Positions 33,191 to 41,994 of a stretch of 43,192 nucleotides of DNA are shown here, in pieces. The notes under the pieces are model-generated. The model did not search any database, was not told the DNA's origin, and saw nothing but the letters and a program-made list of their open reading frames with translations. Source of the DNA: JAEUMY01 sp031394355. GTDB taxonomy: Bacteria > Pseudomonadota > Gammaproteobacteria > Burkholderiales > Usitatibacteraceae. Both the position numbers and the translations under genes were made by a program. Location: assembly GCA_031394355.1 (NCBI GenBank), contig JANNSU010000017.1:1-43192 (forward strand), read 5' to 3'. How positions within the stretch are numbered: position 1 is the stretch's first letter; every line of letters begins with the position of its first letter.

Positions 33191-35056
33191 ATGCGCCTGC
33201 TGGTTTTCACCGAATACTTAAGGCTTGTTTGCGGGCTTGCCATGCTCACGCTGGCGGGCTGCGGACCAATGCCAATTGCCAAATCGGACAACCATATTTC
33301 TTCCGGGGACGCCGGCCGTAGCCAGCCCTCCAGCGCCAAGGCAAACCCGGGCATTCCCAGCCCCGTCAGGCAGGTTGCATTGCCACCACAGCCCGTACCC
33401 CGGCCGGCTGAAATCAAGTATTCGGTAGTGGTGAACGACGTGCCAGTGCGCGAGGTGCTTTTCGCCATGGCCAAGGAAACCAAGCTCAATATTGATGTTC
33501 ACTCCTCGGTCGAAGGCAAAGTTACGCTGAACGCTGTAGACCAGACCATTCGCCAGATCCTGAACAGGATCGCCAAAATGACCAATGTGCGCATCGAGGA
33601 AGACGGTCCCAATATTTCTGTAATGCCGGATACGCCTTACCTGAAATTTTATAAGGTCGACTATGTCAACATGAGTCGCGAGACTGTCGGCAGTTTCGGC
33701 CTGCAAAGTCTTGTCACCGGAAGCTCCAGTGGCGGATCAACCGGAACCGGGCAAAGCTCTGGAGATAGCAATTCCTCAGCGCTGACTGTGCGCAACGCGG
33801 CTCGGAATGAGTTCTGGAAGACACTGGAGAAGAATATCCGGGACATCATCGTCGAAGAAGACAAGCTGATTATTCGGTCAATGGCCGCCCAGCAGTCCCG
33901 GGCAGCAGGAAGTCCAGCGACTGCCCTTCCGGCGGCCAACACCCCATCCACCGGAGTTCCTGCAAGTACCAATGCGGCCGCACAGCAAGCTAACGTGGCG
34001 GCCACTCAGCAACTTGCAGATCTGAGAGAAGCAAACCCCGTAATCGTTAGCCCAGAAACGGGGTCAATCAGCGTTCGGGCAACAGCCAAGCAACATGAAA
34101 AGGTCGCACAATTCCTTGAAGCATCGATCGGCTCTGCAAAGCGCCAAGTGCTTATCGAAGCAACTGTTGTGGAAGTCGAGCTTAGCGATGGATATCAGTC
34201 GGGCGTGGACTGGTCAGCGCTTGGACTGGACGGGCTTGGATACAGTATCAGCCAAGTTTTTCAGCCGCCCGTATCTGAACTTCCAAATCGTTTCTTCCAG
34301 ATCGAATATAAGAACCCCAACGCTGCAGCAGGCGGAAGTCTGACTTCCGCTATTAAAATGCTAAGTACTTTTGGCAATACTCGAGTGCTATCGAGCCCTA
34401 AGATCATGGCACTCAATAACCAAACTGCCGTCCTGAAAGTCGTACAAAACGAAGTGTATTTTGAAGTTCGTGTAACTCGGCGCGAAGCAACGGCCCTTGC
34501 TGGTGCCTCGACAGATTTCTCCACTGAGCAGAAAGTAGTCCCCGTGGGATTTGTCATGAGCGTCACCCCGCAAATCAGTGATGGCGATATCGTTGTACTC
34601 AATATTCGGCCAAATGTTTCAGAAGTGCTTCGCAATGTTTCGGACCCTAATCCGCAACTGAGAGGTGGCCCGCCCAATCTCGTGCCGGTTATTCAAACCC
34701 GAGAATTTGAGACATTCCTTCGCATCCCAAGTGGCCAAACGGCTATCTTGGGAGGGCTGATGAAAGACAGCGCGAAGCTGACGCGAGGCGGTATTCCCCT
34801 GCTTTCACGTGTCCCAATTGTTGGGGATGCTTTCAGCTACCGAGCCGATGAGGTGAAAAAGAGTGAACTGGTCATCTTCATCCGGCCGGTTGTGATCAAA
34901 GATGCGAGCGTCGATACAGATTTGGCTGATTACAGAAAGCTGCTACCCGACGGCAAGTTTTTCAAGGACGCGGATCCGCTCGTACCCGAACTTTCTCCGC
35001 CCTACTCCTTGAGACCCAATCCGACCGGTCCGGATGCGAAAACCAAGAATCCATGA
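33191..35056 (+). CDS. mshL: MSHA pilus secretin MshL
   Basis: This is the outer-membrane secretin through which the pilus exits. The 621-residue lipoprotein has a lipobox LAGC with Cys24. An STN/N0-type domain (VVNDVPVREVLFAMAKETKLNID) comes next, then a Ser/Gly-rich insert typical of MshL. The C-terminal secretin domain has VPVGFVMSVTPQI and the beta-lip segment GGLMKDSAKLTRGGIPLLSRVPIVGDAF. The upstream 140 bp are AT-rich, but I see no clear ribosome-binding site. A GG-N10-GC pattern (33181-33194) overlaps the start codon. Confidence 0.92.
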   Translation: MRLLVFTEYLRLVCGLAMLTLAGCGPMPIAKSDNHISSGDAGRSQPSSAKANPGIPSPVRQVALPPQPVPRPAEIKYSVVVNDVPVREVLFAMAKETKLNIDVHSSVEGKVTLNAVDQTIRQILNRIAKMTNVRIEEDGPNISVMPDTPYLKFYKVDYVNMSRETVGSFGLQSLVTGSSSGGSTGTGQSSGDSNSSALTVRNAARNEFWKTLEKNIRDIIVEEDKLIIRSMAAQQSRAAGSPATALPAANTPSTGVPASTNAAAQQANVAATQQLADLREANPVIVSPETGSISVRATAKQHEKVAQFLEASIGSAKRQVLIEATVVEVELSDGYQSGVDWSALGLDGLGYSISQVFQPPVSELPNRFFQIEYKNPNAAAGGSLTSAIKMLSTFGNTRVLSSPKIMALNNQTAVLKVVQNEVYFEVRVTRREATALAGASTDFSTEQKVVPVGFVMSVTPQISDGDIVVLNIRPNVSEVLRNVSDPNPQLRGGPPNLVPVIQTREFETFLRIPSGQTAILGGLMKDSAKLTRGGIPLLSRVPIVGDAFSYRADEVKKSELVIFIRPVVIKDASVDTDLADYRKLLPDGKFFKDADPLVPELSPPYSLRPNPTGPDAKTKNP

Positions 35057-36276
35057 GTCTTCTATTGGACGCCCTGAAACGGGCAGAACAGGCGAAGCAG
35101 GCTGCGCAAGGGGAAAGTTCATCCCCGCAGGTTGGTGGGTCTCCCAGCCAGACTGTGCAAATGCGGGACGATGCGGCCCAAAGCCTGTCACTGCAGGAGA
35201 TCGAAGAAGCCCCGAGAAAGGGAGCTATCCCGCCGCCGGAAGCGGCAGATCGGGAATCGGTCAGAAACGTATTTGCATCCAAGCATACGGCAACAATTGA
35301 ATCATCGCCCAAGCCTGCCTGGCTCCTCCCATTGATTGCATTGGCTATCGCGATCGTGGGTGGCGGTAGCTGGTATGTGTGGAAAGAAGTCAACAAGGGC
35401 ACATCAGGGAAACTTGCGGCTTCCTCACCCGCAACGCCCAGGCCGGTACTCTCCGCCGCCCCGTCGGCACCCGTACAGCCCTCATCCATTGAAAAGGCTG
35501 ACCAGCCCCCCGTTCCAGGAGTGCCTACCGCTCCGCTGCCGAGCAGTATTCCCTTGCCTGATCGGATTTCTGGCAGTCGGCTGGCGCTGTCTTCGGCTGA
35601 TCGCGCCCGCGAAGACTTGGCCAAAAGCCTTCGCTCCGCAGATAAATCAACCGACCAGCCGGTGATGCTGAGACTTTCGAAGGGCATTGACGCCCCCAAA
35701 GTCAGCGAGGCGCTGGCAGAGGCATACACGGCTCTCAAGAAAGGGAATTCCGTTGAGGCGAAACGCTTGTATGCGGGTCTGGTTTCAGCCGATGGCTCAA
35801 ACCTGGATGCCCGCCTCGGTCTTGCCACCGCGTTAGCGAGAACCAACGACACCGGCGCTGCAGTGCGCGAGTACAGAAAGGCGCTGGACATCGATCCGCG
35901 TAACGGAACAGCCTTGGCGGCGTTGCTCATGCTCACCGACACCAACAACATGCCGGGGCTGGAAACAGATCTTCGCACCCTGCTTACCCGGTTCCCGGAT
36001 TCTGCAGCGCTATCTTTCGCGCTTGGCAATCTGCTTGCAGCCCAATCACGCTGGACTGAGGCGCAGCAAGCCTACTTCGATGCCTGGCGGCAGGAAAGCG
36101 ACAACGGCGACTATGCATTCAATCTTGCGGTGAGCCTGGACCAACTGAAGCAAGTTCGCCTCGCCATTGATTATTACCAGAAGTCGCTATCCCTGGCGAC
36201 AAGGAACGGCGCGCAGTTTGACCGCAAACAGGTCGAGCGCCGCCTGAATGAACTAAAATCTGCCCAGAGTCAGTAG
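35053..36276 (+). CDS. mshN: MSHA biogenesis TPR protein MshN
   Basis: A 407-residue inner-membrane protein. It begins with MSLLLDALKRAE, a motif seen at the start of MshN/GspB-like proteins. One membrane helix is at about residues 90-110, followed by a proline-rich linker and at least four tetratricopeptide repeats in the C-terminal half (for example ARTNDTGAAVREYRKALDID). It overlaps the mshL stop (ATGA) and precedes mshE, matching the L/M-N-E-G order of MSHA loci. It probably links the secretin to the inner platform. Confidence 0.85.
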   Translation: MSLLLDALKRAEQAKQAAQGESSSPQVGGSPSQTVQMRDDAAQSLSLQEIEEAPRKGAIPPPEAADRESVRNVFASKHTATIESSPKPAWLLPLIALAIAIVGGGSWYVWKEVNKGTSGKLAASSPATPRPVLSAAPSAPVQPSSIEKADQPPVPGVPTAPLPSSIPLPDRISGSRLALSSADRAREDLAKSLRSADKSTDQPVMLRLSKGIDAPKVSEALAEAYTALKKGNSVEAKRLYAGLVSADGSNLDARLGLATALARTNDTGAAVREYRKALDIDPRNGTALAALLMLTDTNNMPGLETDLRTLLTRFPDSAALSFALGNLLAAQSRWTEAQQAYFDAWRQESDNGDYAFNLAVSLDQLKQVRLAIDYYQKSLSLATRNGAQFDRKQVERRLNELKSAQSQ

Positions 36277-36283
36277 TCCCCTT

Positions 36284-36295
36284 GCGAATATTCGC
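36284..36295. repeat. GCGAATATTCGC palindrome, copy 8
   Basis: A perfect copy in the 54-bp mshN-mshE gap, 35 bp upstream of the chosen mshE ATG. Confidence 0.95.
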
Positions 36296-36330
36296 CTAAA
36301 CCTTTTCAGGATCGAACAGAGACCTTGTCC

Positions 36331-38034
36331 ATGCAAGCGCCGCTGTCACAGCTTCCACTCGGACAAGCCCTGCTTTCACGTGGCGTAGTCTCGCAGGACC
36401 AATTGAACATTGCGCTCACTGAGCAGCGGAAGTTCAAGCAGCCGCTTGGAAAGATCCTTGTCCAATTGGGCTTCGTTACGGAAGCAACCATTCGGGACAC
36501 GCTCTCGGAAAGCCTTGGACAGGTCTCCATCGACCTGTCCAACACCATCATCGACGCTGCTGCACTTGCTCTGGTCCCGAAAGACATAGCAAGGCGCTTC
36601 CACGTCCTGCCAGTAGCGCTGGACCGCGAGCGTAGCAAGCTGCTCCTCGCGGTATCCGACCCTTCCAATGTAGTGGCCATCGACCAGATTCGGGCTCTCA
36701 TCAAGGAAGAAATCCGCATTGAGCAGGTGCTCGCCCGCGAATCAGACATCACCATAGGCATCGAGCAGAACTATGGTTTCGAGTTGTCCATTGATGGCAT
36801 TCTCAATGAAATCGAAACAGGCGAAATCGACTATGCATCCATAGCCGCGAATTTCGATGAGTATAGCCAGCCGGTAGTACGGTTAGTGGATGCGCTGCTC
36901 AATGATGCCGTCAAGCAAGGCGCATCGGATATCCACTTCGAACCCGAGAGCGGGTTCCTTCGAATTCGATACCGCATCGATGGCGTTCTGCGGCAGATAC
37001 GCTCGCTGCACAAGAACTATTGGTCTGCCATGGTGGTACGCCTGAAGGTGATCAGCAACATGAACATCGCCGAGACCCGTGCCCCACAGGACGGACGCAT
37101 ATCCCTGAATCTCTCTGGCCGGGGTATCGACTTTCGCGTCTCATCCCAACCCACCACACATGGTGAGAACATCGTTTTGCGCATCCTCGACCGGCAAAAA
37201 GGAATCGTGCCGCTTGAGGATCTGGGCCTGAGAGATGACGAGCTCAAGATGTTGCAGCTCATGATGGCCAGGCCAGAAGGAATCATCCTGGTCACCGGAC
37301 CAACCGGCAGTGGCAAGACCACAACGCTGTATTCGATCCTCAACACCGTGAACACGGAGGGCGTGAACATCATGACGCTCGAGGATCCGGTCGAGTATCC
37401 CATGGCGATGATTCGCCAGACGTCGGTCAATGAAGTGGTGAAGCTTGATTTCGCCAGCGGCATCCGCTCAATGATGCGGCAGGACCCAGACGTGATTCTT
37501 GTCGGCGAGATCCGCGACAAGGACACCGCAGAAATGGCCTTCCGCGCAGCGATGACGGGCCACCAGGTGTACTCGACGCTGCACACCAATTCAGCGATCG
37601 GCGCCATTCCCCGACTTCAGGATCTTGGCGTGCTGCCGGATATTCTGGCGGGCAACATCATCGGCGTCGTGGCCCAGCGTTTGGTGCGTCAGCTTTGCAG
37701 TCACTGCAAGGAGCCGTTTTCACCAGACTCCGCTACGCGAAAGATTCTGGGAGTCCCGGAATCATGGAATGGTCAGATCTATCGCTCTGTAGGCTGCCAG
37801 CACTGCAACTTCCAGGGATACAAGGGTCGTGTGGCGATCATGGAGCTATTCAAGATTGACCAGGAAATCGATGAACTGATTGCACGGCGCGCAACCGGCC
37901 GCGAACTGAAGATGGCAGCCAGAAGAACCGGATTTCGCTCACTGGCTGAGGATGCAATCTCAAGAGTACTTGCCGGGCTGACCAGCCTTGAGGACATTTC
38001 ACGCGTCGTTGACCTGACCGACCGGGTAATCTGA
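36331..38034 (+). CDS. mshE: MSHA pilus extension ATPase MshE (GspE/PilB family)
   Basis: MshE is the hexameric motor for pilus extension. The 567-residue protein starts with two tandem MshEN repeats (about residues 10-35 and 35-62). The core has Walker A GPTGSGKTT, the Asp box TLEDPVEY, Walker B DVILVGEIRDKDTA and the zinc-binding pair CSHC/CQHC. MshEN repeats of this kind bind c-di-GMP in Vibrio MshE; here the first position of both motifs is Pro instead of Arg. I chose the ATG at 36331; a TTG two codons earlier is the alternative. Confidence 0.93.
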   Translation: MQAPLSQLPLGQALLSRGVVSQDQLNIALTEQRKFKQPLGKILVQLGFVTEATIRDTLSESLGQVSIDLSNTIIDAAALALVPKDIARRFHVLPVALDRERSKLLLAVSDPSNVVAIDQIRALIKEEIRIEQVLARESDITIGIEQNYGFELSIDGILNEIETGEIDYASIAANFDEYSQPVVRLVDALLNDAVKQGASDIHFEPESGFLRIRYRIDGVLRQIRSLHKNYWSAMVVRLKVISNMNIAETRAPQDGRISLNLSGRGIDFRVSSQPTTHGENIVLRILDRQKGIVPLEDLGLRDDELKMLQLMMARPEGIILVTGPTGSGKTTTLYSILNTVNTEGVNIMTLEDPVEYPMAMIRQTSVNEVVKLDFASGIRSMMRQDPDVILVGEIRDKDTAEMAFRAAMTGHQVYSTLHTNSAIGAIPRLQDLGVLPDILAGNIIGVVAQRLVRQLCSHCKEPFSPDSATRKILGVPESWNGQIYRSVGCQHCNFQGYKGRVAIMELFKIDQEIDELIARRATGRELKMAARRTGFRSLAEDAISRVLAGLTSLEDISRVVDLTDRVI

Positions 38035-38044
38035 CAGACCCACC

Positions 38045-39244
38045 ATGGCACTGTTCTCCTACCGGGCCATCGATGAAGAGGGCCAGTTCGCAAGCGGCAA
38101 GCTGGATGCCATCAATCCCATTGATCTTGAGCTTCGCCTCAAGCGAATGGGGCTGGATCTCATCACGTTCGACGCGCTTAAACAGGGCGCAAACTCTCGT
38201 CGCAGAATCAGCCGACGGGATCTCATTACCTTTTGCTTTCACCTGGAACAATTGATTCGTGCAGGCGTACCCATTCTTGAAGCGCTGGTTGACCTTCGCG
38301 ATTCAGTGGAAGGCGGATTCCGTGAGACAGTAGCCAGTCTTTTGGAAGATATTGAAGGTGGCAAGAAATTGTCGGAAGCCATGGAAGTGCATCCGGGGAC
38401 GTTTGACCAGGTCTTTACCTCTCTCATTCGTGCCGGCGAGGAAGCCGGCAAGCTCCCTGAAGTGCTGGGCAAGCTGGGCGAAAACCTGAAGTGGCAGGAT
38501 GAGCTGGCTGCACAGGCGAAGAAAGCGCTGCTCTATCCAGCCTTTGTGGGGGTCGTCGTAGGTCTGCTTGTCCTTGCGCTGATGGTGTTCCTGGTACCGC
38601 AGCTTGCCAGCACACTCAAGACCCTCGCCGGAGGCAACTTGCCCATGGAAACAAAGATCCTGATCGCGATCTCTGACTTCACTCGCAAGTTCTGGTATCT
38701 CATACTCGGCGTGCCGGCTATTGCCGCAGTGACGGTCGTAGTACTTGCAAGAACAAACAGGGAGTTTCAGCAGAAGCTGGATGCCCTGTCCCTCAGCATC
38801 CCCATACTCGGCCCCATCAGGATGAAAATCGTGATGGCACGATTCACCACCTTCTTCGCACTGATGTATCAATCCGGGATCGGCGTACTCGACTGCATCC
38901 GAATCTCAGAAAAAATCGTGGGCAGTTCAAATGTGGAGAATGGCTTGAAACGCATCGGGCGGGAGATCACTGAGGGCGCGGGTATCACTCAGGCATTTCA
39001 GAATGCTCGCCTGTTTCCGCCTCTCGTTCTGCGGATGCTGAGGGTCGGCGAGTCGACAGGGGCTCTTGACGATGCCTTGCTCAATGTCAGCTATTTCTAC
39101 AATCGGGATGTCAAAGAGGCCATCGGCAAGCTGCAGGAAATGGTTCAACCTGTCCTGACCATGATTCTGGGTTTGATCTTTGTCGCCATCATCACGACCA
39201 TTTTCAATCCGCTATACGATGTCATCAGCAAAGTGAAATTCTGA
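38045..39244 (+). CDS. mshG: MSHA platform protein MshG (GspF/PilC family)
   Basis: A 399-residue inner-membrane platform protein with the duplicated GspF domain. The first half carries FCFHLEQLIRAGVPILEAL, the second FTTFFALMYQSGIGVLDCI. Three membrane helices lie at about 175-195, 225-245 and near the C-terminus (MILGLIFVAIITTIFNPLY). It follows mshE after 10 bp and will contact the MshE motor. Confidence 0.94.
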   Translation: MALFSYRAIDEEGQFASGKLDAINPIDLELRLKRMGLDLITFDALKQGANSRRRISRRDLITFCFHLEQLIRAGVPILEALVDLRDSVEGGFRETVASLLEDIEGGKKLSEAMEVHPGTFDQVFTSLIRAGEEAGKLPEVLGKLGENLKWQDELAAQAKKALLYPAFVGVVVGLLVLALMVFLVPQLASTLKTLAGGNLPMETKILIAISDFTRKFWYLILGVPAIAAVTVVVLARTNREFQQKLDALSLSIPILGPIRMKIVMARFTTFFALMYQSGIGVLDCIRISEKIVGSSNVENGLKRIGREITEGAGITQAFQNARLFPPLVLRMLRVGESTGALDDALLNVSYFYNRDVKEAIGKLQEMVQPVLTMILGLIFVAIITTIFNPLYDVISKVKF

Positions 39245-39248
39245 CCGG

Positions 39249-40895
39249 ATGGCAAAGCACTTTCTCTATCTTACGAATGAACGGCTGAACTGCTTTCGTT
39301 GGCAGCGCGGGAGAGTGATCTCGTCCGAAAGCTTTGTAGCCCAGGACACTGCTCCCCGGGAGTTCGAGCGCTATATATTCAAGTACCGTCATGAGTCCGT
39401 CTATCTGGTCCTCGACCTCACTGAAGAAGACTTCAGGCAGGAGACGATTCCTCATTTGAGCGGCTCTGATCAGCAGGCAGTGTTAAACCGGAAGCTCTCG
39501 CAGGTCTACCGGAACAGTACTTTGCGTCATGCAATCGTTCAGGGCAGAGAATCAGAGGGCCGACGAGATGACCGGGTCCTTTACCACGGCATCACGAACC
39601 CTGACCTGCTGAAGCCTTGGCTGACTGTGCTGGAGCGATTGGGCATTCCCATCCAAGGCATCTACTCGTCGCCCATTCTGTCGGGAGAGTTGCTACGTAA
39701 ACTGGATGTCTTCTTCCCGCACACATTGCTTGTCACGATGGTGTCTGGTGACGGACTTCGCCAGACCTACTTCCAGAACAAGCAAATCAAGTTCAGTCGT
39801 CTTACCTTGCTTGATCACAGCGAAGAAAAGGGTCGCGGACGCCAGATTGCAGAAGAAACAAGCAGGACATGGCAATACCTGGACAGCCTGAGATTTTTCT
39901 CCGGCAGCGAAACGCTGGAAGTCTGTGTTCTCGTTCATCCTGACACGCAAAGCGAAGTCGCAGAGGCCATCCGAGACTACCCTCTGCTCCAGCACCGGCT
40001 GCTGAACATTACAGAAGTGGCACGTGCGCTGGGCATGAAAGAGCCTCCAGCGTCGGCATACGCTGATGAATTGCTCGTTCATCTTTTTGCCGGGTCAAGA
40101 CTCGAGAACCACTTTGCCCTGCCAGCACAAACCCGCGTCGCGCGGCTTTCCAAGGTGGGTGGGCTGATTCATATCGGGAGCGCAGCGATTGCCACGGGTT
40201 GCGCCATCGTGGCCGGGACAATGCTTGTCGACACACAGCGCGTCGGCGTGGAGAACGATCGGCGGTCCGACCAGACGCTGCGGTTGGCTCGCCAACACAA
40301 AGCGATCATCGACCAGATGCAGATTGCTCAGGTTACTTCCGAAACATCAAAGGACACGGCTGCATTCAATGCCGCCTATTTGCAGCCAGTACCTGCACCA
40401 GCCGACTTGCTTGTTGCGGTGTCGTCGGTATTGGACCGGTTCCCGAACGTCAAGCTTGGTCAACTTGCGTGGCAGGTCAGCGCTGAAGAGAAGACCCAGG
40501 TGGTGTTACCTCCGGCGGGAGCTGCAGCCCGGTTGGACATAATTTCTGAGCCGGGAACGACTGCGGCCCTCGCTCCACAAGTCGCCGTTGCTCCGTCTAC
40601 GGCAGCCCCTGCCAACGCAGTGTCACTGCCTGGCAGCATCTATCAAATTCTGATCCTCGATGCATCTGTCTTTCAGTTCAAGGGTGAATACCGCAAGCTG
40701 CTGGAAGACCTCAACGAATTGGTCACCGCACTCGGACAATTGCCGGGGTGCAGTGCATCGCTCATCAAGTCTCCATTGGACACATCTACCAATGCGAATA
40801 TTCGCGGAGTGCTTGGCGCGACACCGCAAGCGCCATCGGAAGCGCAATTTTCAGTTCGAGTCGTGCGCGTTCTCACGCCAAAGTCCCGCACATGA
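39249..40895 (+). CDS. MshI-like biogenesis protein (PilM-like plus PilN-like)
   Basis: A 548-residue protein that begins 4 bp after mshG. The first 300 residues look like a divergent actin-like PilM/MshI domain (for example LVTMVSGDGLRQTYFQNKQIKFSRL). A membrane helix lies at about 306-326 (SAAIATGCAIVAGTMLV), then a periplasmic part with a coiled-coil start and a PilN-type beta-alpha fold near the C-terminus. In V. cholerae MshI also joins both functions. The assignment rests on position and architecture. The gene contains palindrome copy 9. Confidence 0.7.
   Translation: MAKHFLYLTNERLNCFRWQRGRVISSESFVAQDTAPREFERYIFKYRHESVYLVLDLTEEDFRQETIPHLSGSDQQAVLNRKLSQVYRNSTLRHAIVQGRESEGRRDDRVLYHGITNPDLLKPWLTVLERLGIPIQGIYSSPILSGELLRKLDVFFPHTLLVTMVSGDGLRQTYFQNKQIKFSRLTLLDHSEEKGRGRQIAEETSRTWQYLDSLRFFSGSETLEVCVLVHPDTQSEVAEAIRDYPLLQHRLLNITEVARALGMKEPPASAYADELLVHLFAGSRLENHFALPAQTRVARLSKVGGLIHIGSAAIATGCAIVAGTMLVDTQRVGVENDRRSDQTLRLARQHKAIIDQMQIAQVTSETSKDTAAFNAAYLQPVPAPADLLVAVSSVLDRFPNVKLGQLAWQVSAEEKTQVVLPPAGAAARLDIISEPGTTAALAPQVAVAPSTAAPANAVSLPGSIYQILILDASVFQFKGEYRKLLEDLNELVTALGQLPGCSASLIKSPLDTSTNANIRGVLGATPQAPSEAQFSVRVVRVLTPKSRT
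40794..40805. repeat. GCGAATATTCGC palindrome, copy 9
   Basis: A perfect copy near the 3' end of the MshI-like gene, read as Ala-Asn-Ile-Arg. Confidence 0.95.
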
Positions 40896-41557
40896 GCTCC
40901 GACGGAAGCGGCGCTCCCAGCGCAATCGGCGTGTTGAAGTGGCCCTTGGCCGGGCTCTTGATTTCCATTCTGTTGAGCGTTGGCCTGATTTCGGGTGCTT
41001 TTTACTTTCTCAGCGCGGAACAGAAGAGGGAGAAGGTCAACCAAAGGGCCTTGAGCGATGCGCAGGGCCGTCTTGCGAATGCAAATAAGGAAATCGAGGA
41101 CTTGCGTCAGTCGGTGGATACCTACAATCGACTGAATGCAGCAGGCGCGTTTGTTGAGGAACGAAGGTTGCGGTGGGTAGAAGACATCAAGTCTCTCAGA
41201 GAGCGATATCGTTTGCAGTCCCTGGAAGTCGATTTGGGCATCAAAAGGCCCGTTGCCTTCCCTTCGGGCGTGGTTTTTCCTTCCCTGGACATCAATGCAA
41301 GCAGGATTCAACTCAAAGCAAAGGCCCTGCATGATGAGGAAGTGTTCAAGTTCATCAATGACCTGAACAGCGCAGGTCTTGGGCTGTTTCCGATGGAACG
41401 TTGCACGATGAAGGTGATTCCGCCGGTCAATGATGATCCGCTCGCACCCAGGATGGAGGGCGATTGCATCCTTCACTGGATTACTATCGTAGACAAGCGT
41501 GTTACCCAACCTGCGTCGTCTCGCCCCGTAGACGCAAAGTCCTCGAAAAGCCCATGA
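40892..41557 (+). CDS. MshJ/PilO-like inner-membrane protein
   Basis: A 221-residue protein with one membrane helix at about residues 15-38 (LAGLLISILLSVGLISGAFYFL). A coiled-coil (LANANKEIEDLRQSVDTY) follows, then a periplasmic domain with the pattern of PilO/GspM-type alignment proteins. The ATG overlaps the upstream stop (ATGA). The position after the MshI-like gene supports MshJ; sequence similarity alone is weak. Confidence 0.65.
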   Translation: MSSDGSGAPSAIGVLKWPLAGLLISILLSVGLISGAFYFLSAEQKREKVNQRALSDAQGRLANANKEIEDLRQSVDTYNRLNAAGAFVEERRLRWVEDIKSLRERYRLQSLEVDLGIKRPVAFPSGVVFPSLDINASRIQLKAKALHDEEVFKFINDLNSAGLGLFPMERCTMKVIPPVNDDPLAPRMEGDCILHWITIVDKRVTQPASSRPVDAKSSKSP

Positions 41558-41994
41558 TCAAGTCAACTCTCATACTGGTATTGCTGTTTGCCGGCACTCC
41601 CTGTACTGCAGCGGAGTTGGGGCGTCTTTTCTTCGACCCAAAAGAGCGGCAGGCACTTGAAGATCTTCGTGACCGCGCCTTGAGGCCCTCGAGTTCCGAG
41701 TCGGACGTGGCACGATTTGAGGGATCGGTTCGACGAAATGATGGCGTCAATACAGTCTGGTTGAACGGCAAGGCAATGCGCGCCAATGACACCCAATCAA
41801 GCGCGGCGGTCAAGCTTTCTGAGACAGGAACGTTGCGAATTGTCATTCAGCAGACTGGAACGGAATCCGCAAAGCCACCGGCCCAAGGATCAGGACGTTC
41901 ATCAACCATTGTGCGCGACAAGCCTCTAGTCGTTCGTAAGCCACCTCCACAGTCTGCACCTCTCGCTTCAACTTCGGACAGCGGGGCCAAGTGA
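41554..41994 (+). CDS. Small periplasmic protein, MshK-like
   Basis: A 146-residue exported protein with a signal peptide (STLILVLLFAGTPCTAAEL, cleavage near residue 20). A short conserved-looking centre, FEGSVRRNDGVNTVWLNGKAM, recalls MshK/PilP-like proteins. The tail is basic and proline-rich. The ATG overlaps the upstream stop and the stop overlaps the next GTG, so all four genes here are translationally linked. Confidence 0.6.
   Translation: MIKSTLILVLLFAGTPCTAAELGRLFFDPKERQALEDLRDRALRPSSSESDVARFEGSVRRNDGVNTVWLNGKAMRANDTQSSAAVKLSETGTLRIVIQQTGTESAKPPAQGSGRSSTIVRDKPLVVRKPPPQSAPLASTSDSGAK

Noticed and set aside
34962..36029. 355-codon open frame opposite mshN
   Set aside because: It is an antisense shadow of a confidently assigned TPR protein with no own ribosome-binding site or domain.
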